Assembly (NCBI GenBank): GCA_035687045.1
Contig: DASRYU010000230.1
Coordinates: 1 to 21,601, forward strand
From: JAJPHT01 sp035687045
Lineage (GTDB): Archaea > Thermoplasmatota > SW-10-69-26 > JACQPN01 > JAJPHT01
Direction: 5' to 3'
Length of the DNA: 21,601 bases
In this document: positions 14,168 through 21,031 of the stretch, piece by piece
Position numbering within the stretch: the first letter of the stretch is position 1
How the letters are laid out: the number at the start of each line of letters is the position of its first letter
The notes under the pieces: model-generated
Told to the model about the DNA's origin: nothing
Databases searched by the model: none
Seen by the model: the letters and a program-made list of their open reading frames with translations, nothing else
Position numbers and translations under genes: made by a program

Positions 14168-14993
14168 CTTCGCGCGCACGTTCCGCTCCACCTTCCGCGC
14201 CTCGCTCATCACGCAGGTGCGCGCCTACACGCTCTCCGGCTGGACCGTCACGGCCGTCATCGTCCCCATCTTCCTTTTCGCCGGCGCGTGGGTCGTGCTC
14301 CGCTTCCTCGACGCGGGCGACTCGCCCGGCCGCTTCTTCGAGCTCACCGGCTACCCGAGCTATCTCGCGTTCGTCGTGCTTGGCGTCGCGTTCAACGGCC
14401 TCGCGGTGGGGGCCCTGGAGGACGGCGGGAACGCCATCTACGAGGAGGAGTCGAACGGCACGTGGGACCTCCTGAGCCTCGCGCCCTTCAACCGCTTCGT
14501 CTGGATGTTCGCGAAGACGCTCGCGGGGCTCGTCACGAGCTTCATCGACTTCTTCGCCGTGCTCGCGCTGGGCGCGTTCTTCTTCGATGTCGCCCCGACG
14601 GCAAGCGGCCTCCTCGTCGCGCTCGTCGGCATCCTCCTCACCGTGCTCGCGCTCCAGGGCGTCGCGTACGTGATGGCCGCGCTGGGGCTCGTGTGGAAGC
14701 AGCCCTACGCGCTCGCGTTCATCCTCTCGCCGGCCATCATCCTCCTCTCGGGCATGATGTTCCCCGTGCAGGCGCTGCCGGCGTGGACGCACCCGCTGGC
14801 GAACGCCATCCCGCTCACGCACGGGCTGCACATCGTGCGCGAGGCCATCCTTCTCGACCGAGGCTTCGCCGAGCTTCTCCCCGTCTTCGGGAGGCTCGCC
14901 CTCACCGGCGCCGTCTTCATGACGGTGGGCTTCCTCGCGTTCCGCTTCATGGAGACGAAGGCACGCGAGCTGGGCGTCCTCGGGCGCTACTGA
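14112..14993 (+). CDS. ABC-2 type exporter permease, second subunit
   Basis: The reading frame from TTG 14112 gives 293 residues and about six membrane helices: WTVTAVIVPIFLFAGAWVVL, YLAFVVLGVAFNGLAVGALE, FIDFFAVLALGAFFFDV, GLLVALVGILLTVLALQGVA, YALAFILSPAIILLSGMMFP and RLALTGAVFMTVGFLAFRFM. EEESNGTWDLLSLAPFNRF is the family's E-x-x-x-G-T-x-x-x-L-x-x-A-P loop. MMFPVQALPAWTHPLANAIP matches the end-loop of ABC-2 permeases. It is a paralogue of the first permease at low identity. The start is doubtful: TTG 14112 overlaps the first permease by 56 bases and adds an atypical N-terminus, while the natural N-terminus near TTSFARTFRS has no ATG, GTG or TTG. An ATC at 14157, after AAAGGGGGA, is one possibility. 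Confidence 0.85.
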   Translation: MCAAWRTSPSKGGRCITTSFARTFRSTFRASLITQVRAYTLSGWTVTAVIVPIFLFAGAWVVLRFLDAGDSPGRFFELTGYPSYLAFVVLGVAFNGLAVGALEDGGNAIYEEESNGTWDLLSLAPFNRFVWMFAKTLAGLVTSFIDFFAVLALGAFFFDVAPTASGLLVALVGILLTVLALQGVAYVMAALGLVWKQPYALAFILSPAIILLSGMMFPVQALPAWTHPLANAIPLTHGLHIVREAILLDRGFAELLPVFGRLALTGAVFMTVGFLAFRFMETKARELGVLGRY

Positions 14994-15044
14994 CGCATAC
15001 GCTTCGTCGATAGGCGGCGCGTCCCGACGCGAACAATCCCACGA

Positions 15045-15052
15045 GGCTTATG
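15045..15052 (+). promoter_or_regulatory. TATA box of the Lon-like gene
   Basis: GGCTTATG within GGCTTATGTGCC, 28 bases before GTG 15077. It is nearly identical to the metalloprotease promoter element, and its position makes GTG 15077, rather than the ATG at 15050 inside the box, the likely start. Confidence 0.5.
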
Positions 15053-15076
15053 TGCCATGACAAAGACACTCACGGC

Positions 15077-15643
15077 GTGGACCGGATCCCCCTGTTCCCG
15101 CTCGACGTGGTGCTCTTCCCCGGCGAGCTCTTCGGGCTCCACGTGTTCGAGGAGCGCTACGTCATGATGACCGAGGAGGTCCTCGCGGAGGACCTCCCCA
15201 TCGGCATCGTGCTCGCGCGGCAGGACCAGCCCGACGACCGCATCGAGTACGAGCCCGAGTACATCGGCACGGCCGCGAAGGTCATCGAGGTGGAGCAGGT
15301 CGAGGACCGGTACATGCTCTCGACCGTCGGCGTGCGCCGGTTCCGCATCATCGAGGTGCTCAGCGAGAAGCCCTACCAGGAGGCCCTGGTCGAGTGGCTC
15401 GACGAGGAGACGGGGAACGAGGACGAGGCGCAGCAGCTCATCGGCGAGGTGCTCGAGACGGTGGAGGCCATCGGCGGCAAGGTCGACCGCGACTCCGACG
15501 TGCTCGACGACCCCGTCACCGTGAGCCACGCCGTCGCCGCCGCGCTGCCGGTCGACCTCGAGACCAAGCAGCGCCTCCTGGAGGCGCTCGACGCGCAGGC
15601 GCGGCTCGAGGCCGAGCTCGACGTGCTGCGCGCCGTCGCGTGA
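15077..15643 (+). CDS. Lon protease N-terminal-like (LON substrate-binding domain) protein
   Basis: The protein has 188 residues and consists of a stand-alone LON N-terminal domain without ATPase or protease. It opens with V-D-R-I-P-L-F-P-L-D-V-V-L-F-P-G-E and continues LHVFEERYVMM, the family signature (PLFPLxxVLFPGxxLPLHIFExRYR). Then come IGIVLARQDQ, YIGTAAKVIEVEQVEDRYML and VGVRRFRIIEV, the conserved G-T-x-A-x-I and G-x-x-R-F blocks. The rest is helical (DEAQQLIGEVLETVEAI; ETKQRLLEALDAQARLEAEL). Such single-domain proteins occur widely and are thought to bind unfolded polypeptides; no activity is established. GTG 15077 is preferred by promoter spacing and by family N-terminal length; ATG 15050 would add nine residues. 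It ends 10 bases from a convergent small gene. Confidence 0.92.
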   Translation: MDRIPLFPLDVVLFPGELFGLHVFEERYVMMTEEVLAEDLPIGIVLARQDQPDDRIEYEPEYIGTAAKVIEVEQVEDRYMLSTVGVRRFRIIEVLSEKPYQEALVEWLDEETGNEDEAQQLIGEVLETVEAIGGKVDRDSDVLDDPVTVSHAVAAALPVDLETKQRLLEALDAQARLEAELDVLRAVA

Positions 15644-15653
15644 ACATTCGCGC

Positions 15654-15854
15654 CTACTTCACGTCCGACTCCATCGAGTCGCCGGTGCGGCGCTTGTACT
15701 CCGCCCGCCCCTCGTCCATGTACTCCTTGTTCGCGTCCTCCCCCTTCGCGCCCTTCGTCTCATCGGCGCGCTCCACGGTATCGACGGCGCGCTTCGTGGC
15801 CTCTTCGTCGAAACCCTTGTACTTCGGCTTGTAGGGGGCTTCCTGGTCCGTCAT
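15654..15854 (-). CDS. Small charged protein of unknown function
   Basis: From ATG 15854 the protein has 66 residues. It is highly hydrophilic, rich in Lys, Glu and Asp, with no Cys, no Trp and no hydrophobic core: KYKGFDEEATKRAVDTVER, then ADETKGAKGEDANKEYMDE, then GRAEYKRRTGDSMESDVK. It is probably disordered or helical only on binding. I recognise no family. Late-embryogenesis-like or stress proteins have similar make-up, but that is composition only. The start is supported by a TATA element GGCCATAACC on the minus strand 30-40 bases upstream, apparently shared with the divergent beta-propeller gene. Confidence 0.65.
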   Translation of the reverse strand: MTDQEAPYKPKYKGFDEEATKRAVDTVERADETKGAKGEDANKEYMDEGRAEYKRRTGDSMESDVK

Positions 15855-15884
15855 CAGCGCTTCCTCGCCGCCCCCTCTCTTGAT

Positions 15885-15894
15885 GGTTATGGCC
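15885..15894. promoter_or_regulatory. Single TATA-like element shared by two divergent genes
   Basis: GGTTATGGCC reads GGCCATAACC on the other strand; both are acceptable TATA forms for this genome. It is 31-40 bases from the small charged gene (ATG 15854) and 54 bases from the beta-propeller gene (GTG 15948). No other AT-rich stretch lies in the 93-base gap, so one element seems to drive both directions. Confidence 0.45.
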
Positions 15895-15933
15895 GCAGGA
15901 AAGTTCATGGTCGCCCCGGGCCGCTCGCGCGCC

Positions 15934-15938
15934 GGAGG
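15934..15938 (+). promoter_or_regulatory. Shine-Dalgarno site of the beta-propeller lipoprotein gene
   Basis: GGAGG nine bases before GTG 15948. It supports the GTG start, which also begins the lipoprotein signal peptide exactly. Confidence 0.75.
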
Positions 15939-15947
15939 CATTCATCC

Positions 15948-17333
15948 GTGCGCGCCGTCGCCGTCCTCGCCCTCATCGTCGCCCTCGCGGGCTGCATCAC
16001 CCTGCCCAACGCCGCCCAGGTGGAGCCGGCCGGCGCCGCGGGCGCGCCAGGGGCCTTCGTGCCGCCCATCCCCGAGTTCGACTGGACAAGCGTCGTCGAC
16101 CCGGACCACGCGAGCCACCAGCTCCCCGCGCTCCACACGGGCGGCCACGGCCTGAAGCTCGTCGGGCACGCGGCGCTGGGCGACATCATCCCGCCCACGC
16201 ACCGCGGCAGCATCACGCAGGTGGACGTCTGGCAGAACTACGCGGTCGTCTCCGGCATGGAGGGCGGCCTCGCCTTCGCCATCGTCGACATCACCGACCC
16301 CGCCGCTCCCAAGGCCGTCTCCTGGTGGCCCAGCGTCGCCGACGGCTGGACCGCGCGCTTCAGCGACGACGGCAACTACGTCTTCTACGGCTGCCAGATG
16401 CTCGGCGCGCCGTACGTCACGACCTCCATCGTGCTCGGCACGTGCGAGGACCCGACGGCGCCCCACCTGCCCGGGCAGAACGTCGCCGGCGTCGTCGTCG
16501 TCGACGTGAGCGACAAGGCCGCGCCGAAGTTCGTGCACTTCCTCCCCGTGGGCGGCAGCCACAACCTCTACGCGGTCGCCATCGACGGCGTCGACTACGT
16601 CTTCACCGCCTCGACCGCGATCCTCAAGTTCGACCGCGAGGCGCAGGAGCTTGTCCAGGTCGCCGAGGTCCCCGGGGTGCACGACGCGACCGTCGCGAAG
16701 CACCCGCTGACGGGCGACTGGCTCCTCTTCACCGGCACGGGCCAGCTCTCCATCTACAACGTGAACGACCCCACGCAGCCCCAGCTCGTCTACGAAGGCG
16801 AGGGCTCCGAAGGCTGGACCGGCTGGCACGAGCAGACGCTCATCCCCGGCGTCGTCGACGGGCGCGTCATCCTCGCCGTCGCCGGCGAGACGTTCGTCTC
16901 CCCCACGGGCGTCCCCGACCGCGTCTTCTTCCTCGACGTCACCGACCCCGCGAACCCCACGCTCCTCTCCGAGTGGGCGCCCCCGTTCAGCGCGACGCTC
17001 CCCTGGGCCGGCTACCTCTACAGCGTGCACGAGATGGCCGCCACCCCCACCGGGCAGGTCGCGGTCGCCTGGTACCACGCGGGCATCTGGGTCCTCGACG
17101 TGAGCACCCAGGAGCGCCAGGAGTCGCCGGCGACGCTCGCCGCCTACCTCCCCCACGAGCTCCCCAACGTCGTCCCCGCCACCTTCGCGCAGACGGCCAT
17201 CCCCGTCGTCCCCTTCGTGTGGGGCGCCGGCTGGGACGCGCGCGGCTACCTCGTCGTCCCCGACATGCACACGGGGCTCTACATGCTCGAGCCGGCGTAC
17301 GGGCTCGTGCCGGCGGTCGACTCGGGGCAGTAG
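15948..17333 (+). CDS. LVIVD-like beta-propeller lipoprotein
   Basis: The protein has 461 residues. Residues 1-16 are a lipoprotein signal (LALIVALAGC, C16). The rest is built from repeats of the type V-x-V-x-x-x-Y-A-V-V-S-G...A-I-V-D-I-T-D-P-A-A-P-K-A-V, seen near residues 90-125 (AFAIVDITDPAAPKAVSWWP), 182-205 (VVVVDVSDKAAPKFVHFLPV), 262-285 (LSIYNVNDPTQPQLVYEGEG) and 322-345 (VFFLDVTDPANPTLLSEWAP). These match LVIVD/choice-of-anchor beta-propeller blades, in which each blade ends in a D-x-x-D/N-P-x-x-P motif. The mature protein is tethered to the outer face of the membrane and probably binds a ligand or partner; no enzyme residues are recognised. It is followed three bases after its stop by a 20-bp palindrome. 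Confidence 0.88.
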   Translation: MRAVAVLALIVALAGCITLPNAAQVEPAGAAGAPGAFVPPIPEFDWTSVVDPDHASHQLPALHTGGHGLKLVGHAALGDIIPPTHRGSITQVDVWQNYAVVSGMEGGLAFAIVDITDPAAPKAVSWWPSVADGWTARFSDDGNYVFYGCQMLGAPYVTTSIVLGTCEDPTAPHLPGQNVAGVVVVDVSDKAAPKFVHFLPVGGSHNLYAVAIDGVDYVFTASTAILKFDREAQELVQVAEVPGVHDATVAKHPLTGDWLLFTGTGQLSIYNVNDPTQPQLVYEGEGSEGWTGWHEQTLIPGVVDGRVILAVAGETFVSPTGVPDRVFFLDVTDPANPTLLSEWAPPFSATLPWAGYLYSVHEMAATPTGQVAVAWYHAGIWVLDVSTQERQESPATLAAYLPHELPNVVPATFAQTAIPVVPFVWGAGWDARGYLVVPDMHTGLYMLEPAYGLVPAVDSGQ

Positions 17334-17335
17334 GG

Positions 17336-17355
17336 CGGGCGTGCGCACGCCCGCA
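17336..17355. terminator. 20-bp perfect palindrome after the beta-propeller gene
   Basis: GCGGGCGTGCGCACGCCCGC is its own reverse complement and can fold as an eight-pair stem with a GCGC loop. It begins three bases after the stop at 17333, in the gap between two convergent genes, like the hairpin at 8927-8946. No T-tract follows, so the terminator call rests on position. Confidence 0.4.
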
Positions 17356-17429
17356 CGCGGCCGCCGCGACGGGCGTGGCATCACCCGCACCGTTGGCCGC
17401 CCCTGACGGCGGAGAGGACGCCCGCCCCC

Positions 17430-17762
17430 TCACGCCGCCGCGCCGCGCCGCCGCTCGACGAGCACCCACACCGCGAGCGCCGTGCCGATGAGCGAGCCGG
17501 CGGCGATGAGGGCGTTGGAGCCGCCCAGGCCGTGCGCGCGCTGCAGAAGGACCGTGAGCAGGATGCCGTAGACGGCCGTGCCGACGGCGCCGAAGGTCGG
17601 GAACCACCAGAGCATGGCGGCGCCGAAGGCCCACACCGCGCTGAAGACGAGCCACAGCTCCGCGGGCATGCCGGGTCCGGTCGTCGTGAGCTGGATGCCG
17701 CTGAGCAGCAGGACCATCAGGACGCACCAGGCGGCCGCCGCCATCTGGGAACGGGAACGCAC
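17430..17762 (-). CDS. Small integral membrane protein (four helices)
   Basis: From GTG 17762 the protein has 110 residues with four hydrophobic segments: MAAAAWCVLMVLLLSGIQL, LWLVFSAVWAFGAAMLWWF, FGAVGTAVYGILLTVLL and ALIAAGSLIGTALAVWVLV, then a basic tail (ERRRGAAA) that should be cytosolic. I recognise no family; a small four-helix protein of unknown function is all that can be said. GTG 17762 is preferred over ATG 17744 because the TATA-like element at 17785-17792 is 25 bases away, which gives a leaderless mRNA. It is divergent from the paralogous membrane-protein pair and appears to share their promoter. Confidence 0.8.
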   Translation of the reverse strand: MRSRSQMAAAAWCVLMVLLLSGIQLTTTGPGMPAELWLVFSAVWAFGAAMLWWFPTFGAVGTAVYGILLTVLLQRAHGLGGSNALIAAGSLIGTALAVWVLVERRRGAAA

Positions 17763-17784
17763 GCTGACGACACAATCGCGCAGT

Positions 17785-17792
17785 TCATGTAG
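17785..17792. promoter_or_regulatory. TATA-like element between divergent membrane-protein genes
   Basis: TCATGTAG on the plus strand (CTACATGA on the minus) is the only AT-rich element in the 53-base gap. It is 23-30 bases from GTG 17762 on one side and 24-31 bases from ATG 17816 on the other, so one element is correctly placed to drive leaderless transcripts both ways. Confidence 0.45.
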
Positions 17793-17815
17793 CCATCGGC
17801 GGCTCGTCGGGAGAC

Positions 17816-18526
17816 ATGGCGTGGCCGTCCTGGCTCGTCGATCTCTGGGTGAAGGCGAAGCCCTACGCCGACCGCGCCGCCGTCTGGCGGGGCTACGAGG
17901 ACGACCTCACGCGCCTGACGATCTTCACGATCGGCATCGCCGTCTACACGGTGCTCGTCTTCGCGTTCTACCAGAACCTGTCGCGCCGGGCGGCGTTCCA
18001 CTCGGGCTGGGGCGGGGGACGCTGGTGGGGCAAGGCGATCCACGCGCTCGAGAGCGCGTTCGTCTTCCCTGTGATGAGCTTCCTCTACTTCGCCGTCCTC
18101 GCGGCGAGCCTGTTCTTCCTCGCGGGCGAGGACCGGACCACCTACCAGATCTTCCTGCTCTCGATGGCCGTCGTCGCGGGCGTGCGGCTCACGGCGTTCA
18201 TCACGGAGGGCGCCGCGGCCGACCTCGGGAAGCTTCTCCCCCTTTCGCTCCTCGGCGTCATGATCGTGAGCCCGAAGTACGCGAACCTCGGCGCCATCTG
18301 GGGGCGCTATCTCGAGATCCCCTCGCTCCTCCCGGTGCTCGGGCGCTTCTTCCTCCTGTTCCTCGTCTTCGAGACGGGCCTGCGCCTCATCCACGGCGCG
18401 CACGTGGGCATCGGCCGTGCGCTCGCGCGGCGTCGCGCCCGCAAGAGCGACGCGGTGAAGACGGTGACGCTCGACGTCGTCGAAGGGGACGCCGAGGCGC
18501 CCGCGCCCAAGCCCAAGGCGCCCTGA
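17816..18526 (+). CDS. Membrane protein, tandem paralogue 1
   Basis: The protein has 236 residues and about five hydrophobic helices: TIFTIGIAVYTVLVFAFYQ (35-53), FVFPVMSFLYFAVLAASLFF (82-101), IFLLSMAVVAGVRLTAFI (112-129), LLPLSLLGVMIV (140-151) and LLPVLGRFFLLFLVFETGL (171-189). The rest is a basic then Pro/Lys-rich cytosolic tail. Motifs shared with the next gene: VFAFYQN-(L/I)-SRR after helix 1, F-x-V-L-A at helix 2, LLSMA-x-V-x-G-V-R-x-T-A, and A-x-D-x-x-K-L-L-P-L-x-L-L-x-V. I cannot assign a known family. The conserved charged/aromatic FYQNxSRR loop just after helix 1 is the most likely functional site. Short spacing from the promoter implies a leaderless mRNA. Confidence 0.85.
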   Translation: MAWPSWLVDLWVKAKPYADRAAVWRGYEDDLTRLTIFTIGIAVYTVLVFAFYQNLSRRAAFHSGWGGGRWWGKAIHALESAFVFPVMSFLYFAVLAASLFFLAGEDRTTYQIFLLSMAVVAGVRLTAFITEGAAADLGKLLPLSLLGVMIVSPKYANLGAIWGRYLEIPSLLPVLGRFFLLFLVFETGLRLIHGAHVGIGRALARRRARKSDAVKTVTLDVVEGDAEAPAPKPKAP

Positions 18527-18555
18527 GGAAGGGCCGTTTCCACTTCGCGCAATTC

Positions 18556-18564
18556 AAGTATCCT
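18556..18564 (+). promoter_or_regulatory. Probable TATA box of the second paralogue
   Basis: AAGTATCCT within AATTCAAGTATCCTACG, about 20-25 bases before ATG 18582. It suggests the second paralogue has its own promoter rather than relying only on read-through from the first. Confidence 0.4.
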
Positions 18565-18581
18565 ACGCCGTTGAGCCCGGC

Positions 18582-19469
18582 ATGGCCTTGAGGGACTGGT
18601 TCGACCGCTTCGCGGTGTGGGAGGGGTTCCACCCGGACCTGGAGACGCTCCTCATCTATGGCGCCGGCATCGCGCTCTACACGGCGCTCGTGTTCGCGTT
18701 CTACCAGAACATCTCGCGCCGTGACCCGCTCCACACCAAGTCGCGCAAGGGCTGGTGGGGGCGCACGGTCCACGTGGCCGAGACGGCGCTCACGTTCCCG
18801 GTCCTCAGCTTCGGCTACTTCGCGGTCCTCGCGCTGGCCATCTTCGTCCTCGCGAAGCCGGACCGTTCCACGGCCGACATCCTGCTCCTCTCGATGGCCT
18901 GCGTCATGGGCGTCCGCTTCACGGCGCACTGGTCGGAGACGACGGCGAACGACGTCGCGAAGCTTCTCCCCCTGGGCCTCCTCGCCGTCGTGGTCGTGGA
19001 CCCCGGCCACCTCGAGAACGTCTTCGCGACGGCGTGGCGCCGCATGGGCGAGGCGCTCATGATGACGCCCGTCCTCCTGCAGTACTTCGCGCTCTTCATC
19101 GTCGTCGAGGCCGTCCTGCGCGCCGTGCGCGCGCTCTTCCCCGGCCTCGCGCGCCTCGCGCACCGCGTCGAGCACCGCCGCCGCCTCTCCAAGCGCGCGA
19201 TGCTTCGCGACATCGAGGGCGAGCACGAGCACGGCTTCCACCTCCGCCGCGCGGGCCCCCTCGAGCACGGCCCGCGCGACCGCTCGCGCGACTTCCTCAT
19301 GCTCGACGAGAACGCCGGCGGCAAGCCCGGCTCCGGCCAAGGCGTGGGCCCCGCCATCCGGCGCGAGCTCCAGGTGGCCAAGGCCGCGCGCGCCCCCGCG
19401 CACGCGCACCGCGCCTCCGCGCCCAAGGCGGGCCCGGGCGGCAAGGGCGGGAAGCTCACCACGTGGTGA
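18582..19469 (+). CDS. Membrane protein, tandem paralogue 2
   Basis: The protein has 295 residues. Its first 185 residues align over their whole length with the preceding gene: VWEGFHPDL versus VWRGYEDDL, ALVFAFYQNISRRD versus VLVFAFYQNLSRRA, LLLSMACVMGVRFTA versus FLLSMAVVAGVRLTA, and NDVAKLLPLGLLAVVV versus ADLGKLLPLSLLGVMI. About five membrane helices are visible at the same places. The C-terminal 110 residues differ completely: a basic, His-rich helix region (RVEHRRRLSKRAMLRDIEGE then HEHGF) followed by Gly/Ala/Lys low complexity (AAKAARAPAHAHRASAPK-like), presumably cytosolic. Gene duplication followed by tail divergence is clear; the function is not. It starts 55 bases after its partner and has its own TATA-like element. 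Confidence 0.87.
   Translation: MALRDWFDRFAVWEGFHPDLETLLIYGAGIALYTALVFAFYQNISRRDPLHTKSRKGWWGRTVHVAETALTFPVLSFGYFAVLALAIFVLAKPDRSTADILLLSMACVMGVRFTAHWSETTANDVAKLLPLGLLAVVVVDPGHLENVFATAWRRMGEALMMTPVLLQYFALFIVVEAVLRAVRALFPGLARLAHRVEHRRRLSKRAMLRDIEGEHEHGFHLRRAGPLEHGPRDRSRDFLMLDENAGGKPGSGQGVGPAIRRELQVAKAARAPAHAHRASAPKAGPGGKGGKLTTW
19456..19469. promoter_or_regulatory. 14-bp perfect palindrome at the end of paralogue 2
   Basis: TCACCACGTGGTGA is its own reverse complement and ends exactly with the TGA stop of paralogue 2. Its ACCACGTGG core matches the outer boxes of the array at 3853-3880. Two direct repeats CGACGTCGC (19470-19478 and 19485-19493) and a TATA-like CCTTGTAGC (19503-19511) follow before the lipoprotein gene, so it may be a regulatory site for that gene. 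Because the palindrome codes for the last four residues (LTTW), coding constraint is an alternative. Confidence 0.35.
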
Positions 19470-19502
19470 CGACGTCGCATCGTTCGACGTCGCCGCCGCG
19501 CT

Positions 19503-19511
19503 CCTTGTAGC
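19503..19511 (+). promoter_or_regulatory. Probable TATA box of the 19533 lipoprotein gene
   Basis: CCTTGTAGC, about 26 bases before ATG 19533, the same spacing as the other leaderless genes in this window. Confidence 0.4.
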
Positions 19512-19532
19512 TGCGCCACCCGGTCCACCCTC

Positions 19533-20501
19533 ATGCGAGGCGAGGCCACCGTCCTGCTCATGCTCCTCCTAGCGGGGTGCGTGGGCGGAAACGCGAGCAC
19601 GTTCCCCGAGGCGCTCGTGACGCCTACCCAGGAGAGGACCGCGTCGGCCGAGCGCGCGGAAGGCGCCTCGCGCGCCGGCGAGGTGCTCGCGCCGGAGCTT
19701 CGCGCGGGGCAGGCGTGGACGTACGAAGGCAAGGAGTTCTACAACGAGGACACGTCCTTCACCGTCGTCGTGGCGCAGGTCACGGGCGAAGGCTATCTTT
19801 TCGCCGGCGGCGCGGAGGACGACCTCGTCTACGAGGCGCTCTGGTGGAGCATGTGGTACGGCATGCACGACCGCTCGCTCAACCGCGTGGACTTCGACCG
19901 CCCGTTCCTGTCCTTCCCGCTGCGCGACGGCGCGTCGTGGCCCCTCTCCGACACGACGACGCTCACCGCGCGCGCCGCCGAGGTCGACACGCCACTGGGG
20001 AAGGACGCGGGGTTCGTCATCGAGGGCGCGGACGAGCGGCGCTCCCTCCGCGTCGAGTACTCGCCGCGCGCGCAGAACATCGTGCGCCTCGTCACCACCG
20101 GCGCCGACGGCACCGTCTGGAGCGACCTCCGCATGACGCGCGTCGCGCAGGCGCAGCCCTGGGTGTGGTACGAGCTGGGTCCGCTCGCCGTCGCGTCGAA
20201 CCCGCACGAGCCGGCGCTCCTCGACGTGCCCGAAGGCTACGACCACGTCATCGTCTCCGCCGGGGGCACGGAGGGCGGACGCGCGCGCGTCGACACGCCT
20301 GGCGGCCCCTCGTGGAGCGTCGAGTTCTCCGGCGACGAGACGTGGCGCCACGGGATGCTCCCCGCGGAGCCGGGGCGGTGGGTCGGCGCCGTCGCGGGCC
20401 GCCCGTTCCTCCGTCAGGTCGGGGAGCTGCCGGTCGAGGCGCCCGTCGGCTGGGCGTACATGCACGCCGCGCCCGTGAAGTGGCTCTACGGGACGACCTA
20501 G
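19533..20501 (+). CDS. Predicted lipoprotein of unknown function
   Basis: The protein has 322 residues. Residues 1-16 are a lipoprotein signal (MRGEATVLLMLLLAGC; C16). An Ala/Glu/Ser-rich linker runs to about residue 50. The mature part is all-beta-like: PELRAGQAWTYEGKEFYN, SFTVVVAQVTGEGYLFAGG, SFPLRDGASWPL, LRVEYSPRAQNIVRLVTTG, and a possible second domain from about 218 (HVIVSAGGTEGGRARVDTPG, GPSWSVEFSGDE). Similar 'L-x-x-G-x-x-W-x-Y' openings are common in archaeal surface lipoproteins of unknown role; I cannot name a family. It is tethered to the outside of the membrane. Its TAG stop overlaps the TAG stop of the convergent PH-domain gene at a shared CTAG. Confidence 0.8.
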   Translation: MRGEATVLLMLLLAGCVGGNASTFPEALVTPTQERTASAERAEGASRAGEVLAPELRAGQAWTYEGKEFYNEDTSFTVVVAQVTGEGYLFAGGAEDDLVYEALWWSMWYGMHDRSLNRVDFDRPFLSFPLRDGASWPLSDTTTLTARAAEVDTPLGKDAGFVIEGADERRSLRVEYSPRAQNIVRLVTTGADGTVWSDLRMTRVAQAQPWVWYELGPLAVASNPHEPALLDVPEGYDHVIVSAGGTEGGRARVDTPGGPSWSVEFSGDETWRHGMLPAEPGRWVGAVAGRPFLRQVGELPVEAPVGWAYMHAAPVKWLYGTT

Positions 20502-21031
20502 TCGCCGCGCAGCCAGCCGACGTTCGCGCCGCGGCCCATGCCCGCGCTCACCTCGCGCAGGAGGCCCTCGCCGTCGCGGATGGCGGGGATGTCGAGCGCG
20601 CGCCCCTCCTCGCCGTAGGTCGCGATGCGCGCGTTCCAGAAGCCGAAGATGCGCCCCGCGAGCCCCTGGCGCACGGTCACCGCCGACGCGCGAGCGAGCG
20701 GGATGCTGCGGACGTTCGTCTCGAGGAAGCTCGTGATGGAGTAGAAGCGCTGGTCCGTCACGACGAACGTGGTGAAGCGCAGCCGGACGAAGCGGCGCCC
20801 CGTCTCGATGAGGATGCCGCCGATGGCCAGCACAAGCCCCGCGGAGCCGCGCACGATGGCGCCGGGGTCCTCCACGCCGAGGTAGCGCGTGAGCCACAGC
20901 CCTGCGAAGGCGGCCATGAAGTAGAGAACGATGGGGACGAGCCCCACGAGCGACGGGCGCGCCGACCAGAGCACGCGCTCGTCCGCGCGCACGTGCGCAA
21001 GCTGCCAGCGCTCGAGCGCGGGCCCGCTCAC
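20498..21031 (-). CDS. bPH2-like (PH-domain) membrane protein
   Basis: From GTG 21031 the protein has 177 residues. A short acidic head (RADERVLWSARPSL) leads into two hydrophobic helices (VGLVPIVLYFMAAFAGLWL, residues 29-47; GSAGLVLAIGGILIETG, 62-78). The bacterial PH-like domain (bPH2/YdbS-YdbT type) follows: VRLRFTTFVVTDQRFYSITS, then ETNVRSIPLARASAVTVRQG, then IFGFWNARIATYGEEGRALDIPAI. The blocks 'T-D-x-R-x-Y' and 'I-P-L-x-x-x-x-x-V' are family hallmarks. The GTG overlaps the upstream gene's stop (GTGA), a classic translational coupling; a longer start at 21058 is less likely. It is a paralogue of its upstream partner, and the two presumably act together at the membrane. Family role is not established. 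Confidence 0.87.
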   Translation of the reverse strand: MSGPALERWQLAHVRADERVLWSARPSLVGLVPIVLYFMAAFAGLWLTRYLGVEDPGAIVRGSAGLVLAIGGILIETGRRFVRLRFTTFVVTDQRFYSITSFLETNVRSIPLARASAVTVRQGLAGRIFGFWNARIATYGEEGRALDIPAIRDGEGLLREVSAGMGRGANVGWLRGD

